DNA from: JBHEKP01 sp041859375
GTDB lineage: Bacteria > Hydrogenedentota > Hydrogenedentia > Hydrogenedentales > CAITNO01
DNA: 26,565 nt
Reading direction: 5' to 3'
Assembly: GCA_041859375.1 (NCBI GenBank)
Contig: JBHEKP010000076.1
Coordinates: 1-26,565, forward strand
A program made the position numbers and the translations under genes. Shown piece after piece: positions 14,025-21,505 of this stretch (position 1 is the first letter of the stretch; every line of letters starts with the position of its first letter). A model generated the notes under the pieces. The model had not been told where the DNA came from and ran no database searches. It saw only the letters and a program-made list of their open reading frames with translations.

Positions 14025-16181
14025 ATGGTTGCTTTTATGGTGATGGCCTTGGCGGCGTTTGGCCAGACGCCGGGGGCGGCGGTCACGGTGGATCCTGTTA
14101 CCCGCTGTTTTCAAATCGAGTACGGCGTGCCGCAGGACGCGCCCGAGCTGGTGGAGGTGCTGTGTGCGTGGTCGCCCGCGGGCGCGGGGGACTGGCGGCC
14201 CGCCCCGGTCACCCCCTTTGTTTCGGAGACGGCGCTGAACCTCGCCACCGACGGGGAATGGGACGGGTGGCGCGCCGGACGGGTGACGGAGCGGCGCGCG
14301 GCGGGGTTGGCGCGGACGGTGGTGTTCAACCCGTATCCAGACGCCCAGACGGGCGGAAAGGTGGCGGCTGACTTCCGGATCACCGTGCAGGCCCCGGATG
14401 GTGCCGTTCTCGCCACAACCATCGTTCCGCTTCAGGCGGACAACGCGGACGTGGTCTGTCTGGAGGACTGGACCGGTGTGTTCCAGCGGGATTGTGTGGC
14501 CACCGGTGCTGATCCGGGGCCGGGCAAATGGTGGTTTGCCGCCGCCGAAGGCGCGTCCCTGGGCAACGAACTCAGGGGAACGCCGGAGGCGCCGGACCGG
14601 ATGCTGCCGCAGCTCACCCACCCGCTTGCCCTGTCGGGGACCTATGCCATTTTTGTGCGCACCCCGGCGGGGTATGGCATGCGGATGCGCCTCAGCGGCG
14701 ACGAGCGCACCGATCCCGTTTCGTCCGCCCGGCTGGGGCGGGAGGTGCTGTGGCAATGGCGGGCCATGGACCGGCAGCATCTGGTGCTGCGCCAGCCCCA
14801 CGGTTACAAGGGCTACGCGCCCGCCCGGCTGGACTATGTGCGGCTGGTGCCGCTGACGGCGGAGCAGGCCGCGCAACTGGACGGCCGTTTCGGTGTTCAG
14901 GACAAAACAGTGGCGGGCTACTGGGAGCCCTACTCGTGGGCCTTTGTGGAGGACGTGCAGGACACGCTCCAGCACCGCGCCGTGCTGACGGCCTACCGGG
15001 ACGCACGCATCCCCCTGGTGGACACGCAACTGGGCCGTTTCGGCATGAAAAACGTCTTTGAAACCCGCGCCGCCGACCAACTGGTCCACGCCACCATCGG
15101 CGATCCCGTGGCGGGCGACCGCACCCCCACCACGGACAATGTGGGGCGGATGCAGCAGTTCACCAACACGCTGGACGCGACCATCCGCTACACAAAAGAG
15201 CTGGGCCTGTGCGGGGTGGCCAATTTTGGCGCGAGCAACTGCTATCCCGGCACGCCGCTTCAGGGCGACTTTTCCAGGGCGCATCCGGAATGGATGCGCG
15301 GCTCAGCCCTGCGTTTCGAGGTGCCGGAGGTGCGCGAATACGCGCTTTCGTTGTACCGCGAGGCGCTTGAGCAGGGCGCGGAGGCGGTGTCCATTGACTA
15401 TTGCCGCTACCCCGAGACGATAGACACGGCGGAGACGGCCAACATTTTCATGGCCGCGCTGCGCGCGCTGGCGGATGAGTACGGCGGCAAACGGGGTGTC
15501 CACATCCCCATCCTGACCCGATTCCCCGGAAAGGGCGTCCGCAACTGGGAAAATTTCGACTACGCGCGGTGGGCCCGCGAGGGCTGGGTGGATTACCTCT
15601 GCCCGTCGAACATCCAGGGCAGGCACATGCACATTGACATGGCCCCCTATTTTGAGGCAGTAAAGGGCACCGCCGCCCGGCTGCTTCCCGCCGTGGAGGC
15701 GCTGGAATGGGGGCTTCCCTTCCCCGGCCCCTTCCTGTGGCGGGTGCGGCAGCTTTATGACCAGGGCGCGCCGGGGGTGTATGTCTACCAGGCGGACGGA
15801 CGCGTGCTGGGCAGCCCCGAGGATCGGCGCACCATGCGGCTCCTCGCCTCCGGGGAGGGCGTGCGCAACTGGTGGGCGGAGGACGCGCGCCTCCGGCCCC
15901 TGCGCAGCAAGGGAATCCACATTTCCCGCCCCTCCGATCCGGACGGACGCTGGCACAAATATGAGCGGCTCCGCATCTGGGTGGAGGGGGTGCCCTTCGG
16001 CCCCATGGAGGTCTGGCTGGACGACGCCAAAATCGGGGAAACACCGGGCATGCCCTATCTGGCGGGCACGGAGGATACGGCAGATGACGGCGTCATACCC
16101 CCCGGAGAACATATCCTGCGCGTGCGTGTGCGCGACGGAGATGCCTGGCTGGAGCAAAGTTTTCCGGTAACCGGTGGCTGA
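14025..16181 (+). CDS. Secreted glycoside-hydrolase-like (GHL10/TIM-barrel type) protein
   Basis: This 718-residue protein begins with a short hydrophobic export signal (MVAFMVMALAAFG, cleavage probably near residue 13-19). The first roughly 300 residues look beta-rich and may form accessory sandwich domains. The centre has features of a TIM-barrel glycoside hydrolase of the GHL10 or related type: SIDYCRYPE at about 456-464, where family relatives show a strand ending in LDYxRYP, and then ILTRFPGKGVRNWENFDYARWAREGWVDYLCPSN. The C-terminal 90 residues resemble a small beta domain. Specificity cannot be assigned. ATG 14025 is preferred to a much longer upstream extension because AGGGAG precedes it, the signal peptide starts there, and the extension overlaps the rhuM remnant without homology. 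A sugar-type transcription regulator follows 110 nt downstream, consistent with carbohydrate degradation. Confidence 0.65.
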   Translation: MVAFMVMALAAFGQTPGAAVTVDPVTRCFQIEYGVPQDAPELVEVLCAWSPAGAGDWRPAPVTPFVSETALNLATDGEWDGWRAGRVTERRAAGLARTVVFNPYPDAQTGGKVAADFRITVQAPDGAVLATTIVPLQADNADVVCLEDWTGVFQRDCVATGADPGPGKWWFAAAEGASLGNELRGTPEAPDRMLPQLTHPLALSGTYAIFVRTPAGYGMRMRLSGDERTDPVSSARLGREVLWQWRAMDRQHLVLRQPHGYKGYAPARLDYVRLVPLTAEQAAQLDGRFGVQDKTVAGYWEPYSWAFVEDVQDTLQHRAVLTAYRDARIPLVDTQLGRFGMKNVFETRAADQLVHATIGDPVAGDRTPTTDNVGRMQQFTNTLDATIRYTKELGLCGVANFGASNCYPGTPLQGDFSRAHPEWMRGSALRFEVPEVREYALSLYREALEQGAEAVSIDYCRYPETIDTAETANIFMAALRALADEYGGKRGVHIPILTRFPGKGVRNWENFDYARWAREGWVDYLCPSNIQGRHMHIDMAPYFEAVKGTAARLLPAVEALEWGLPFPGPFLWRVRQLYDQGAPGVYVYQADGRVLGSPEDRRTMRLLASGEGVRNWWAEDARLRPLRSKGIHISRPSDPDGRWHKYERLRIWVEGVPFGPMEVWLDDAKIGETPGMPYLAGTEDTADDGVIPPGEHILRVRVRDGDAWLEQSFPVTGG

Positions 16182-16291
16182 AATTTCCACGGGGACGGTT
16201 GTGTTAGCAACCGGCGGCCTGATTGTGCTTTAATGGGAAAAATTTTTCGGCAGTGTGACGTGTTCCCGTTTCCAACAGAGGGTGTGCTGTG

Positions 16292-17359
16292 ATGGAAGCC
16301 AATCTTTCGGTTATCGATGTCATAAAATCAAAAATCCGGCGCGACATAGAGCAGGGTGTCTACACCGAGGGGGACAAGGTTCCGTCCGAACTGGAGCTTG
16401 CGGCGGAGTACCGGGTGGGCCGGGCGCAGTCGCGCCAGGCGCTCCGGGATCTTGAGTCCGAGGGCTACATCCAGCGCTCGCGGGGCCGCCGCTCCGAGGT
16501 GACCCCCATGTCCAACTGGCCGGGCCGCGTGCTGCACAGCACGGGCGCGGGCATCGCCGCCATCGCCGTGCCCACCTGCCAGTCCCTCTACTGCCGCCGC
16601 CTTGTGGAGGGGTTCTCCGCCCGGGTGGCGGAGTCCGACTTCCAGACCATCTCCTACAACCTGAGTTTTGACCTGGCCAGCGAGGTCCAGTTCCTGTCGC
16701 ACCTGCGCAGGCTGGGCGTTTCCATGGTGGCGCTCTGGCTCCAGCACGAGTCGGAGGAGACCCTGGCGCTGCTCCGCGACCTGGCGCAGTGCCGCATGCC
16801 GCTTGTGCTGGTGGACCACCGGGCGCGCGGACTGGAAACCGATTTCGTCACCACCGACAATGAAACGCTCGGTTACGGGCTGACCCGGCGGCTGCTGGAA
16901 AAGGGGCACCGGCGCATCGGCTTTCTGCAGGACTTCTACAGCCTCACCAGCTCCGAGGAGCGCCACCAGGGGTATCTGCGCGCGCTTTGCGGTGCGGGGC
17001 TGGAGGCCGATCCCGCGTGTTCGGGCATGTTTGATCCCGGCGCCCGCCCCGACAGCGCGCGCATGCTGGAGGGCATCATGGCGCGCAAGGAAAAGCCCAC
17101 GGCGTTTTACTGCACCCACGACAGCCTCGCCCTCGCCGCGGCGGAGCTCTTTTCCAGCCTTGGCTACGACATTCCCGGCGACATCGAGCTTGCCACCTCC
17201 GACGACGACGAGTATTCGCGCGCGCGGGGCATCCCCATGGTGACCGCCATGCAGCCGGGCCTTGAAATCGGCCGGGCCGCGGCGGAAATCCTCCTGGCGC
17301 GGCAGGCGGAGCCCGCCCGTCCCCCGGACCAGCGCAGGATCGCGCCCGTGCTGTCGTGA
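16292..17359 (+). CDS. AraR-type transcriptional regulator (GntR winged helix plus LacI-type sensor)
   Basis: The protein has a GntR-family winged-helix domain at residues 1-75 (VIDVIKSKIRRDIEQGVYTEGDKVPSELELAAEY, then RQALRDLESEGYIQRSRGR). It is joined to a LacI/GalR-like periplasmic-binding-protein domain (IAAIAVP, LVLVDHRARGLETDFVTTDNETLGYGLTRRLLEKGHRRIGFL, FYCTHDSLALAAAELFSSLGYDIPGDIELATSDD). This chimera is the architecture of Bacillus AraR, a repressor released by L-arabinose. The effector here is presumably a sugar. Unlike most LacI relatives there is no N-terminal LacI HTH. GTG 16289 and ATG 16292 are both possible starts, with AGAGGG upstream; ATG is used here. It lies directly after the GH-like gene and may control it or the araB and rhaA genes. 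Its operator was not identified. Confidence 0.9.
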   Translation: MEANLSVIDVIKSKIRRDIEQGVYTEGDKVPSELELAAEYRVGRAQSRQALRDLESEGYIQRSRGRRSEVTPMSNWPGRVLHSTGAGIAAIAVPTCQSLYCRRLVEGFSARVAESDFQTISYNLSFDLASEVQFLSHLRRLGVSMVALWLQHESEETLALLRDLAQCRMPLVLVDHRARGLETDFVTTDNETLGYGLTRRLLEKGHRRIGFLQDFYSLTSSEERHQGYLRALCGAGLEADPACSGMFDPGARPDSARMLEGIMARKEKPTAFYCTHDSLALAAAELFSSLGYDIPGDIELATSDDDEYSRARGIPMVTAMQPGLEIGRAAAEILLARQAEPARPPDQRRIAPVLS

Positions 17360-17395
17360 CCGCCGCCCAGGAATCCCCCCGCCTCCGGGGATGTT

Positions 17396-17425
17396 TCCTT
17401 CTTTGCGTCCACAAGCAAAGGAGGA
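17396..17425 (+). promoter_or_regulatory. Hairpin sequestering the yceI ribosome binding site
   Basis: TCCTTCTTTGC (17396-17406) pairs with GCAAAGGAGGA (17415-17425) over 11 positions with one G-U pair and an 8-nt loop GTCCACAA. The right arm contains the whole AAAGGAGG Shine-Dalgarno, 6 nt before the yceI ATG at 17432. As drawn, the RNA would hide the ribosome binding site, suggesting control of translation by temperature, a protein, or coupling to upstream translation. Confidence 0.7.
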
Positions 17426-17431
17426 TTTTCC

Positions 17432-18010
17432 ATGAAAAAATTGCTGCCCGCGTTCATGCTTTCCCTTGCGGCCTGCGCCGCGGTTGGGGCGGAATACACG
17501 GTTGATCCCGTCCATTCACTGGTCATCTACCGCATCCAGCACATGGGCATCGCCCCCTCCTACGGGGTGTTCACCGGCATTTCCGGCGGATTTTCCTTCG
17601 ACCCGGAAAAGCCCGGGGACTCGGCCATGGAAATCCGGGTGGCCACGGACAGCATCAACAGTTTCAACACCGCCCGGGACGAGCACCTGAAAAACCCGGA
17701 TTTCTTCGACACCGCCAGGCATCCCGAGATGAAGTTCACCAGCAAAAGCTGGAAAAAGACCGGGGACAAGACCCATGAGGTGACCGGCGAACTGACCCTG
17801 CTGGGGGTGACCCGCGAGGTGGTGGTGCGGGCCGTGTTCGGCGGCACGGCCAAGGGGATGCGCGGGGAGCAGCGCGCCGGATTCGAGGCGGAGCTGACCA
17901 TCAAGCGGAGCGATTTCGGCATGGCCAAATACCTTCCCGACGCCATCGGCGACGAGGTGCGCCTGACCATCGGCATCGAGGGGGAGGCCGCGGCGCCGGC
18001 GGCAAAATAA
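17432..18010 (+). CDS. YceI-family periplasmic lipid-binding protein
   Basis: This 192-residue exported protein has a signal peptide (MKKLLPAFMLSLAACAAVGA) followed by the YceI lipocalin-like barrel. YTVDPVHSLVIYRIQHMGIAPSYGVF opens the domain, with the typical DxxHS and FxG phrases. DPEKPGDSAMEIRVATDSINSFNTARDEHLKNPDFFD, MKFTSKS and VTGELTLLGVTREVV follow, and it closes with KRSDFGMAKYLPDAIGDEVRLTI. Family members bind polyisoprenoid or other lipophilic molecules in the periplasm. The biological role is often unclear. ATG 17432 is fixed by the strong AAAGGAGG, which is itself buried in a hairpin. It follows the AraR-type regulator by 72 nt on the same strand and could be co-transcribed with it. 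C-terminal AAAPAAK is low complexity. Confidence 0.92.
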   Translation: MKKLLPAFMLSLAACAAVGAEYTVDPVHSLVIYRIQHMGIAPSYGVFTGISGGFSFDPEKPGDSAMEIRVATDSINSFNTARDEHLKNPDFFDTARHPEMKFTSKSWKKTGDKTHEVTGELTLLGVTREVVVRAVFGGTAKGMRGEQRAGFEAELTIKRSDFGMAKYLPDAIGDEVRLTIGIEGEAAAPAAK

Positions 18011-18036
18011 AGAGTGTGCGCGGGGCGTCCGGCATT

Positions 18037-18045
18037 TGTCATAAT
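18037..18045 (+). promoter_or_regulatory. Possible extended -10 promoter before the GH116-like gene
   Basis: TGT-CATAAT (TGn plus 5 of 6 core matches) lies 65 nt before the ATG at 18111, giving a leader of about 60 nt. No good -35 is seen. Confidence 0.35.
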
Positions 18046-18110
18046 TCGGGCGCTTCGGGGCGGATGGCAACAGTGCGGCCGGCCCGGTGTGCAACAGCGC
18101 GGCGGGCAAC

Positions 18111-20378
18111 ATGCAGGCAGAAGAATCCCAGGAACAGATTTCGGAGCCGGGCGTCCCCCTGGGGGGGCTGGGTTCCGGTTATTTGCGCCTCACCCCCGGC
18201 GGGCGCTGGCGGGCGCTTTCCTTTCCCGGCGCGCCCGGCGGCGCGCCCCTGGAGCACATGGGCCTGGCCCTGTCGGTGCGGGAGGGCGGCGGACGGTACA
18301 CGCGCCGCCTGTGCGTTGATCCGGAGGGCCGCTCCGGGGCGGCGGGGGAGCCCGCCGCGGCGGGCGGCATGTTTCTTGAGGAGGAGGTCCTTTTCCCCCG
18401 CGTGACCCAGACCCTCACCGATCCCGCGGCGCGCATCCGCCTCAAGTGCGCCTGCTTCTCCCCTGTCATCCCCTTCGACCACGACGCCTCGGTGATGCCC
18501 GCGGTGCTGGCGCGCGTCGAGGCGGTGAACACCAGCTCGCGCAACCTTTTCTGCTCGCTCATGTTCACGGCCATGCATCCCGCGGGCCGGGAGGGCGGGA
18601 AGATTCCGGGGGTCACCCCGCTGGCGGTGGAATACCAGGACGCCTTCCGCCCGGTCATATACGACGACCGCCCCGGCGGGCGCGGGACCGAGCCGGAGGC
18701 GGAGCCGCAGGTCATGAACGCGCTCCTTTTCGGGGGCCTTCCCGACACGCCGGATCCGGGCGGAATTCACGCCTGCCTGGCGGTGCGGGGACGTGACGCG
18801 CGCGTCACCCTCGCCTCGTGGGATCCCGATGATCCGGAGGAAAGCGGACGGTTGTGGTCCGCCTTTGTGGAAAACGGGGTTCTTCCCCGGCTTGCGCCCT
18901 CCCCCAGGCCGGTGTGCGGCTCCCTGTGCGCCTCCTTCGGCCTGCCCGCCGGGGAGAGCCAGCGGGTCACCTTCGTGTTCGCCTGGCACGGGGGAAAGGC
19001 GGTGAAAGGGTGCCGCAGGCTTTGGAAAAGCGCCGTCGGCGTGGCGGGCCACGGGCTGCGCCATGCGGAATACCTGCACGCCGCCGTCGGCGACTGGGGC
19101 GGGCGTTTTTCCACGGGTTCCGTGCCCGGCTGGCTGTCCCAGCGCCTGGCCCGGGGGCTGGAGCGGTTTCTTGAGCGCGGCGCGCCGGACGCGCAGGGCG
19201 GGATTGACGCGGCGGGGCCGGGCGGCGGGGAGTGCGGCGCCGAGGCGCTCCTGCTGGAAACGTGGGCGATGACGCTGCTTTTTCCCCGCTTCGGGGCTGC
19301 GGCGCTGCTGAACCGGCTGAAAAGGGCGGCCAGGGACGCCGCCGCGCGGGAAGGCGCGCCGGACCTTTCCGTGCCGGTGCTGGCGCTCACCCTGTACCGG
19401 GACTATCTTTTCGCGGGCAACCTGGCCCAGCTTCGGGAGGCGTACCCCCTGCTGGTCACGGTGGTGGAGGACGCGCTGGAGCGGGGCAGCGGCGCGGGGC
19501 GCGGGGAGGGTTTCAACGCGCCCGCCAGCACGGGCCTCTGGGCGGCGGCGCTGCTGGCGATGGCCGAAATGGCCGCGGCCGTGCGCGACACCAAGGGCGG
19601 CGGCACCTACGGGCAGTTGAGCCGCCGCGCACGGGAGGCCTTTGAGTCGGCCTGCTGGAATGAGACGGAGGGGTGTTACGCGCCCGGCGGCGCGGAGGGC
19701 GGCGGCACCGGTTTCCTCGCCGGTCCCGCCTGCGCGGCGATGCTGCACATGGAGGGTCTTGTGAACCGTCCGCGCCTGTCCGCCACGCTCGCCGCGCTGG
19801 CGCGCCGGATTCCCCCCGGCACGCTGGACGCCGGGGCGAAGGCGCGCCTGGCCCGCCTGGAGCAGTGCGTCAACAGCGGCGCGCCCTGGCGGGGCGTCTG
19901 GACGGACCGGTTCGCGGAGATTTCCGGCGGCGTCGCCCCGGAGCCCGCCCTGGTGTGGCCGCTTCTTTCCGCCGCCGCCGGATTCTCCTACCACGCCCCC
20001 CTGCGGCGCTGCATGGTCCATCTGCGCAGGACGCAGGGGGCCGATCTGGTGGTGCCGCTGTTCACCCCCCAGTGCCACGGGGTGATGCGGTGCCGTGAGA
20101 GCGGCGGACCCGGCGACTTCCAATACCGGGTGCTGCTCAAGTTTGGCAGCCCGCTGATGGTTGGCGAGATCCGGATATACCCGCCCCCGGAGGTTCCCCT
20201 GGTGGAGGCGCGCTGCACCCTCGACGACGACCCCGTCCCCTCGCGCACCGTCATGCGCGGACAGGACACGGGCGGGGGCGCGGTTGTCGTGTTCTCCCCG
20301 CCGCTGCGGGTGGCGGGGGAGCTGCGCGTGTTCATCCGCGAGGTCCGCGAAACGCCCGCGCAAAAGGGGCGGCCATGA
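18111..20378 (+). CDS. Divergent GH116-like (GBA2-type beta-glucosidase) protein
   Basis: The 755-residue product opens with SEPGVPLGGLGSGYLRLTPGGRW (about residues 11-33), close to the GIPLGGIGxGxxxLxxDGRF start of the GBA2 N-terminal domain. Later parts resemble the DUF608 (alpha/alpha)6 catalytic domain: ETWAMTLLFPRFG, VPVLALTLYRDYLFAGNLAQLREAYPLL, STGLWAAALLAMAEMA and ARRAREAFESACWNETEGCY-like phrases. Residues expected at the nucleophile Glu and acid/base Asp positions of GH116 are not recognisable. The stretch before GLWAAAL is GAGRGEGFNAPAST, with no Asp. The protein may be inactive, use other residues, or have moved to a new specificity. No signal peptide is seen, so it is probably cytoplasmic. 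ATG 18111 is preferred to GTG 18087 but its ribosome binding site is weak. The stop overlaps the coaE ATG by 4 nt (ATGA). Confidence 0.65.
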   Translation: MQAEESQEQISEPGVPLGGLGSGYLRLTPGGRWRALSFPGAPGGAPLEHMGLALSVREGGGRYTRRLCVDPEGRSGAAGEPAAAGGMFLEEEVLFPRVTQTLTDPAARIRLKCACFSPVIPFDHDASVMPAVLARVEAVNTSSRNLFCSLMFTAMHPAGREGGKIPGVTPLAVEYQDAFRPVIYDDRPGGRGTEPEAEPQVMNALLFGGLPDTPDPGGIHACLAVRGRDARVTLASWDPDDPEESGRLWSAFVENGVLPRLAPSPRPVCGSLCASFGLPAGESQRVTFVFAWHGGKAVKGCRRLWKSAVGVAGHGLRHAEYLHAAVGDWGGRFSTGSVPGWLSQRLARGLERFLERGAPDAQGGIDAAGPGGGECGAEALLLETWAMTLLFPRFGAAALLNRLKRAARDAAAREGAPDLSVPVLALTLYRDYLFAGNLAQLREAYPLLVTVVEDALERGSGAGRGEGFNAPASTGLWAAALLAMAEMAAAVRDTKGGGTYGQLSRRAREAFESACWNETEGCYAPGGAEGGGTGFLAGPACAAMLHMEGLVNRPRLSATLAALARRIPPGTLDAGAKARLARLEQCVNSGAPWRGVWTDRFAEISGGVAPEPALVWPLLSAAAGFSYHAPLRRCMVHLRRTQGADLVVPLFTPQCHGVMRCRESGGPGDFQYRVLLKFGSPLMVGEIRIYPPPEVPLVEARCTLDDDPVPSRTVMRGQDTGGGAVVVFSPPLRVAGELRVFIREVRETPAQKGRP

Positions 20379-20974
20379 AACTCTTCGGCCTCACCGGCGG
20401 CATGGGCAGCGGAAAATCCGAGGCGGCCCGGCGTTTCCGGGAGCTGGGCATCCCCGTGATTGACGCGGACCGGGTGGGCCACGGGCTGCTGGAGCCGGGC
20501 AGCCCGGTTTACCGGGAGGCGGCGGCGCTGGCGGGCGGCACGGCGGCGGACGGGACGATAGACCGCGCGGCGCTGGCGGACAGGGCCTTCACGGACCCCG
20601 AATTCCGGGGGCGGCTCAACCGGCTGCTGCACCCCGCCATATACGCCGAAATCGGCAGGCAATGCGCCGCATTGGCGGAGGCGGGCCACCGCCTCGCGCT
20701 GGTGGAGGCGGCGCTGCTCGGCGAGGGGGGGCGGCTGGAGCCGGGATTCTCCGGGCTGGTGCTGGTGTCCTGCCCGGAGGCGCTGCGGCTGCGGCGGCTG
20801 GCGGAGGGCCGGGGGGTGGACGCGGCGGAGGCGCGCCGCCGCATGGCGGCGCAGGCGGACCCGGAAACGAAGCGCGCCCTGGCCGGGTGGGTGATAGAAA
20901 ACGACGGTGACTTGGAGCGGCTCCGCGGGCAGGTGGACGGCACGGCGCGCCTGCTGCGCCTGGCGGCGGAATGA
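20375..20974 (+). CDS. coaE: Dephospho-CoA kinase
   Basis: This enzyme phosphorylates the 3'-hydroxyl of dephospho-CoA, the last step of coenzyme A synthesis, in the cytoplasm. The 199-residue product has normal family length. It shows the P-loop GGMGSGKS (8-15), the DADR motif at 30-33 (IPVIDADRVGH), NRLLHPAIY for substrate contact, a VEAALLGEGGRLE block corresponding to the usual VPLLFE region, and the lid region RLAEGRGVDAAEARRRMAAQ. It starts inside the stop codon of the GH116-like gene (ATGA overlap), so translation is coupled to it. A DUF1569 gene follows after 12 nt. Pairing with a carbohydrate-enzyme gene is unusual for coaE. Confidence 0.93.
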   Translation: MKLFGLTGGMGSGKSEAARRFRELGIPVIDADRVGHGLLEPGSPVYREAAALAGGTAADGTIDRAALADRAFTDPEFRGRLNRLLHPAIYAEIGRQCAALAEAGHRLALVEAALLGEGGRLEPGFSGLVLVSCPEALRLRRLAEGRGVDAAEARRRMAAQADPETKRALAGWVIENDGDLERLRGQVDGTARLLRLAAE

Positions 20975-20986
20975 ACGGAGGCGGGC

Positions 20987-21442
20987 ATGCAGCACCTTGA
21001 CTCGGATTATGCGGAACGGCTGCTGCGGCGGCTGGGGAGGATTCCCGCGGACGCCGCGCCTAAATGGGGCAGGCTCCGGAAGGACACGCTGATCGAGCAC
21101 CTGATCTGGGTGCTGCTCCACTCCATGGGCCGCTCCCCCCAGATGACCTTCACCGGCAACTGGCTCACCACGCGCATTCTCGGACCAGCCATACTGGGGG
21201 GCTGGCTGCCGATTCCCAAAAACCTTCCCATTCCCGCGAAACTCGCCGCGGCGGGGGTGACCCTGCGCGAGCCGGGCGGCATGGACACGCTCCGGGAGCT
21301 TCTGGAGGAATACCTCAACCTTGTGCAGGCCGACGAGCTGGCCCCCGCGCCCCACCCCCTGTTCGGCGACATCGGCGTGGACGGGTGGGACCGCCTGCAT
21401 GTGCGCCATTTCGAGCACCACCTCCGCCAGTTTGGGGTGTGA
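20987..21442 (+). CDS. DUF1569 (DinB-like four-helix) protein
   Basis: This 151-residue protein of unknown function shows the DUF1569 pattern. KWGRLRKDTLIEHLIWVLLHSMG supplies a first conserved His. HPLFGDIGVDGWDRLHVRHFEHHLRQFGV forms the conserved C-terminal half, where HPLFG and HxxHHLRQFG are hallmarks. The family is distantly related to DinB/YfiT four-helix bundles, which hold a metal through three histidines, and the histidines seen here are consistent with that. The function in the cell is unknown. ATG 20987 follows GGAGG. The gene ends the tight three-gene set GH116-like / coaE / DUF1569. Confidence 0.78.
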   Translation: MQHLDSDYAERLLRRLGRIPADAAPKWGRLRKDTLIEHLIWVLLHSMGRSPQMTFTGNWLTTRILGPAILGGWLPIPKNLPIPAKLAAAGVTLREPGGMDTLRELLEEYLNLVQADELAPAPHPLFGDIGVDGWDRLHVRHFEHHLRQFGV

Positions 21443-21455
21443 CGGCGGGGTGGTT

Positions 21456-21492
21456 AAAAAAAGCCCCGTCCCGCCGGGCGGCGGAACGGGGC
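21456..21492 (-). terminator. Intrinsic terminator of the metallophosphatase gene
   Basis: On the minus strand, a stem of 7 + 5 bp with a single A-C mismatch (21463-21475 with 21480-21492, 4-nt loop) is followed by seven T residues (AAAAAAA at 21456-21462 on the plus strand). It lies 13 nt after the stop codon at 21506. The plus strand has no T-run after the stem, so it acts mainly on minus transcripts. Confidence 0.88.
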
Positions 21493-21505
21493 GGGGGGAT
21501 GACAA

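Noticed and set aside
18039..20363. A 774-codon minus-strand open frame opposite the GH116-like gene
   Set aside because: It mirrors the sense gene in very GC-rich DNA, is low complexity (Arg, Gly, Pro, Ala), and matches no family. It is a codon-bias shadow.
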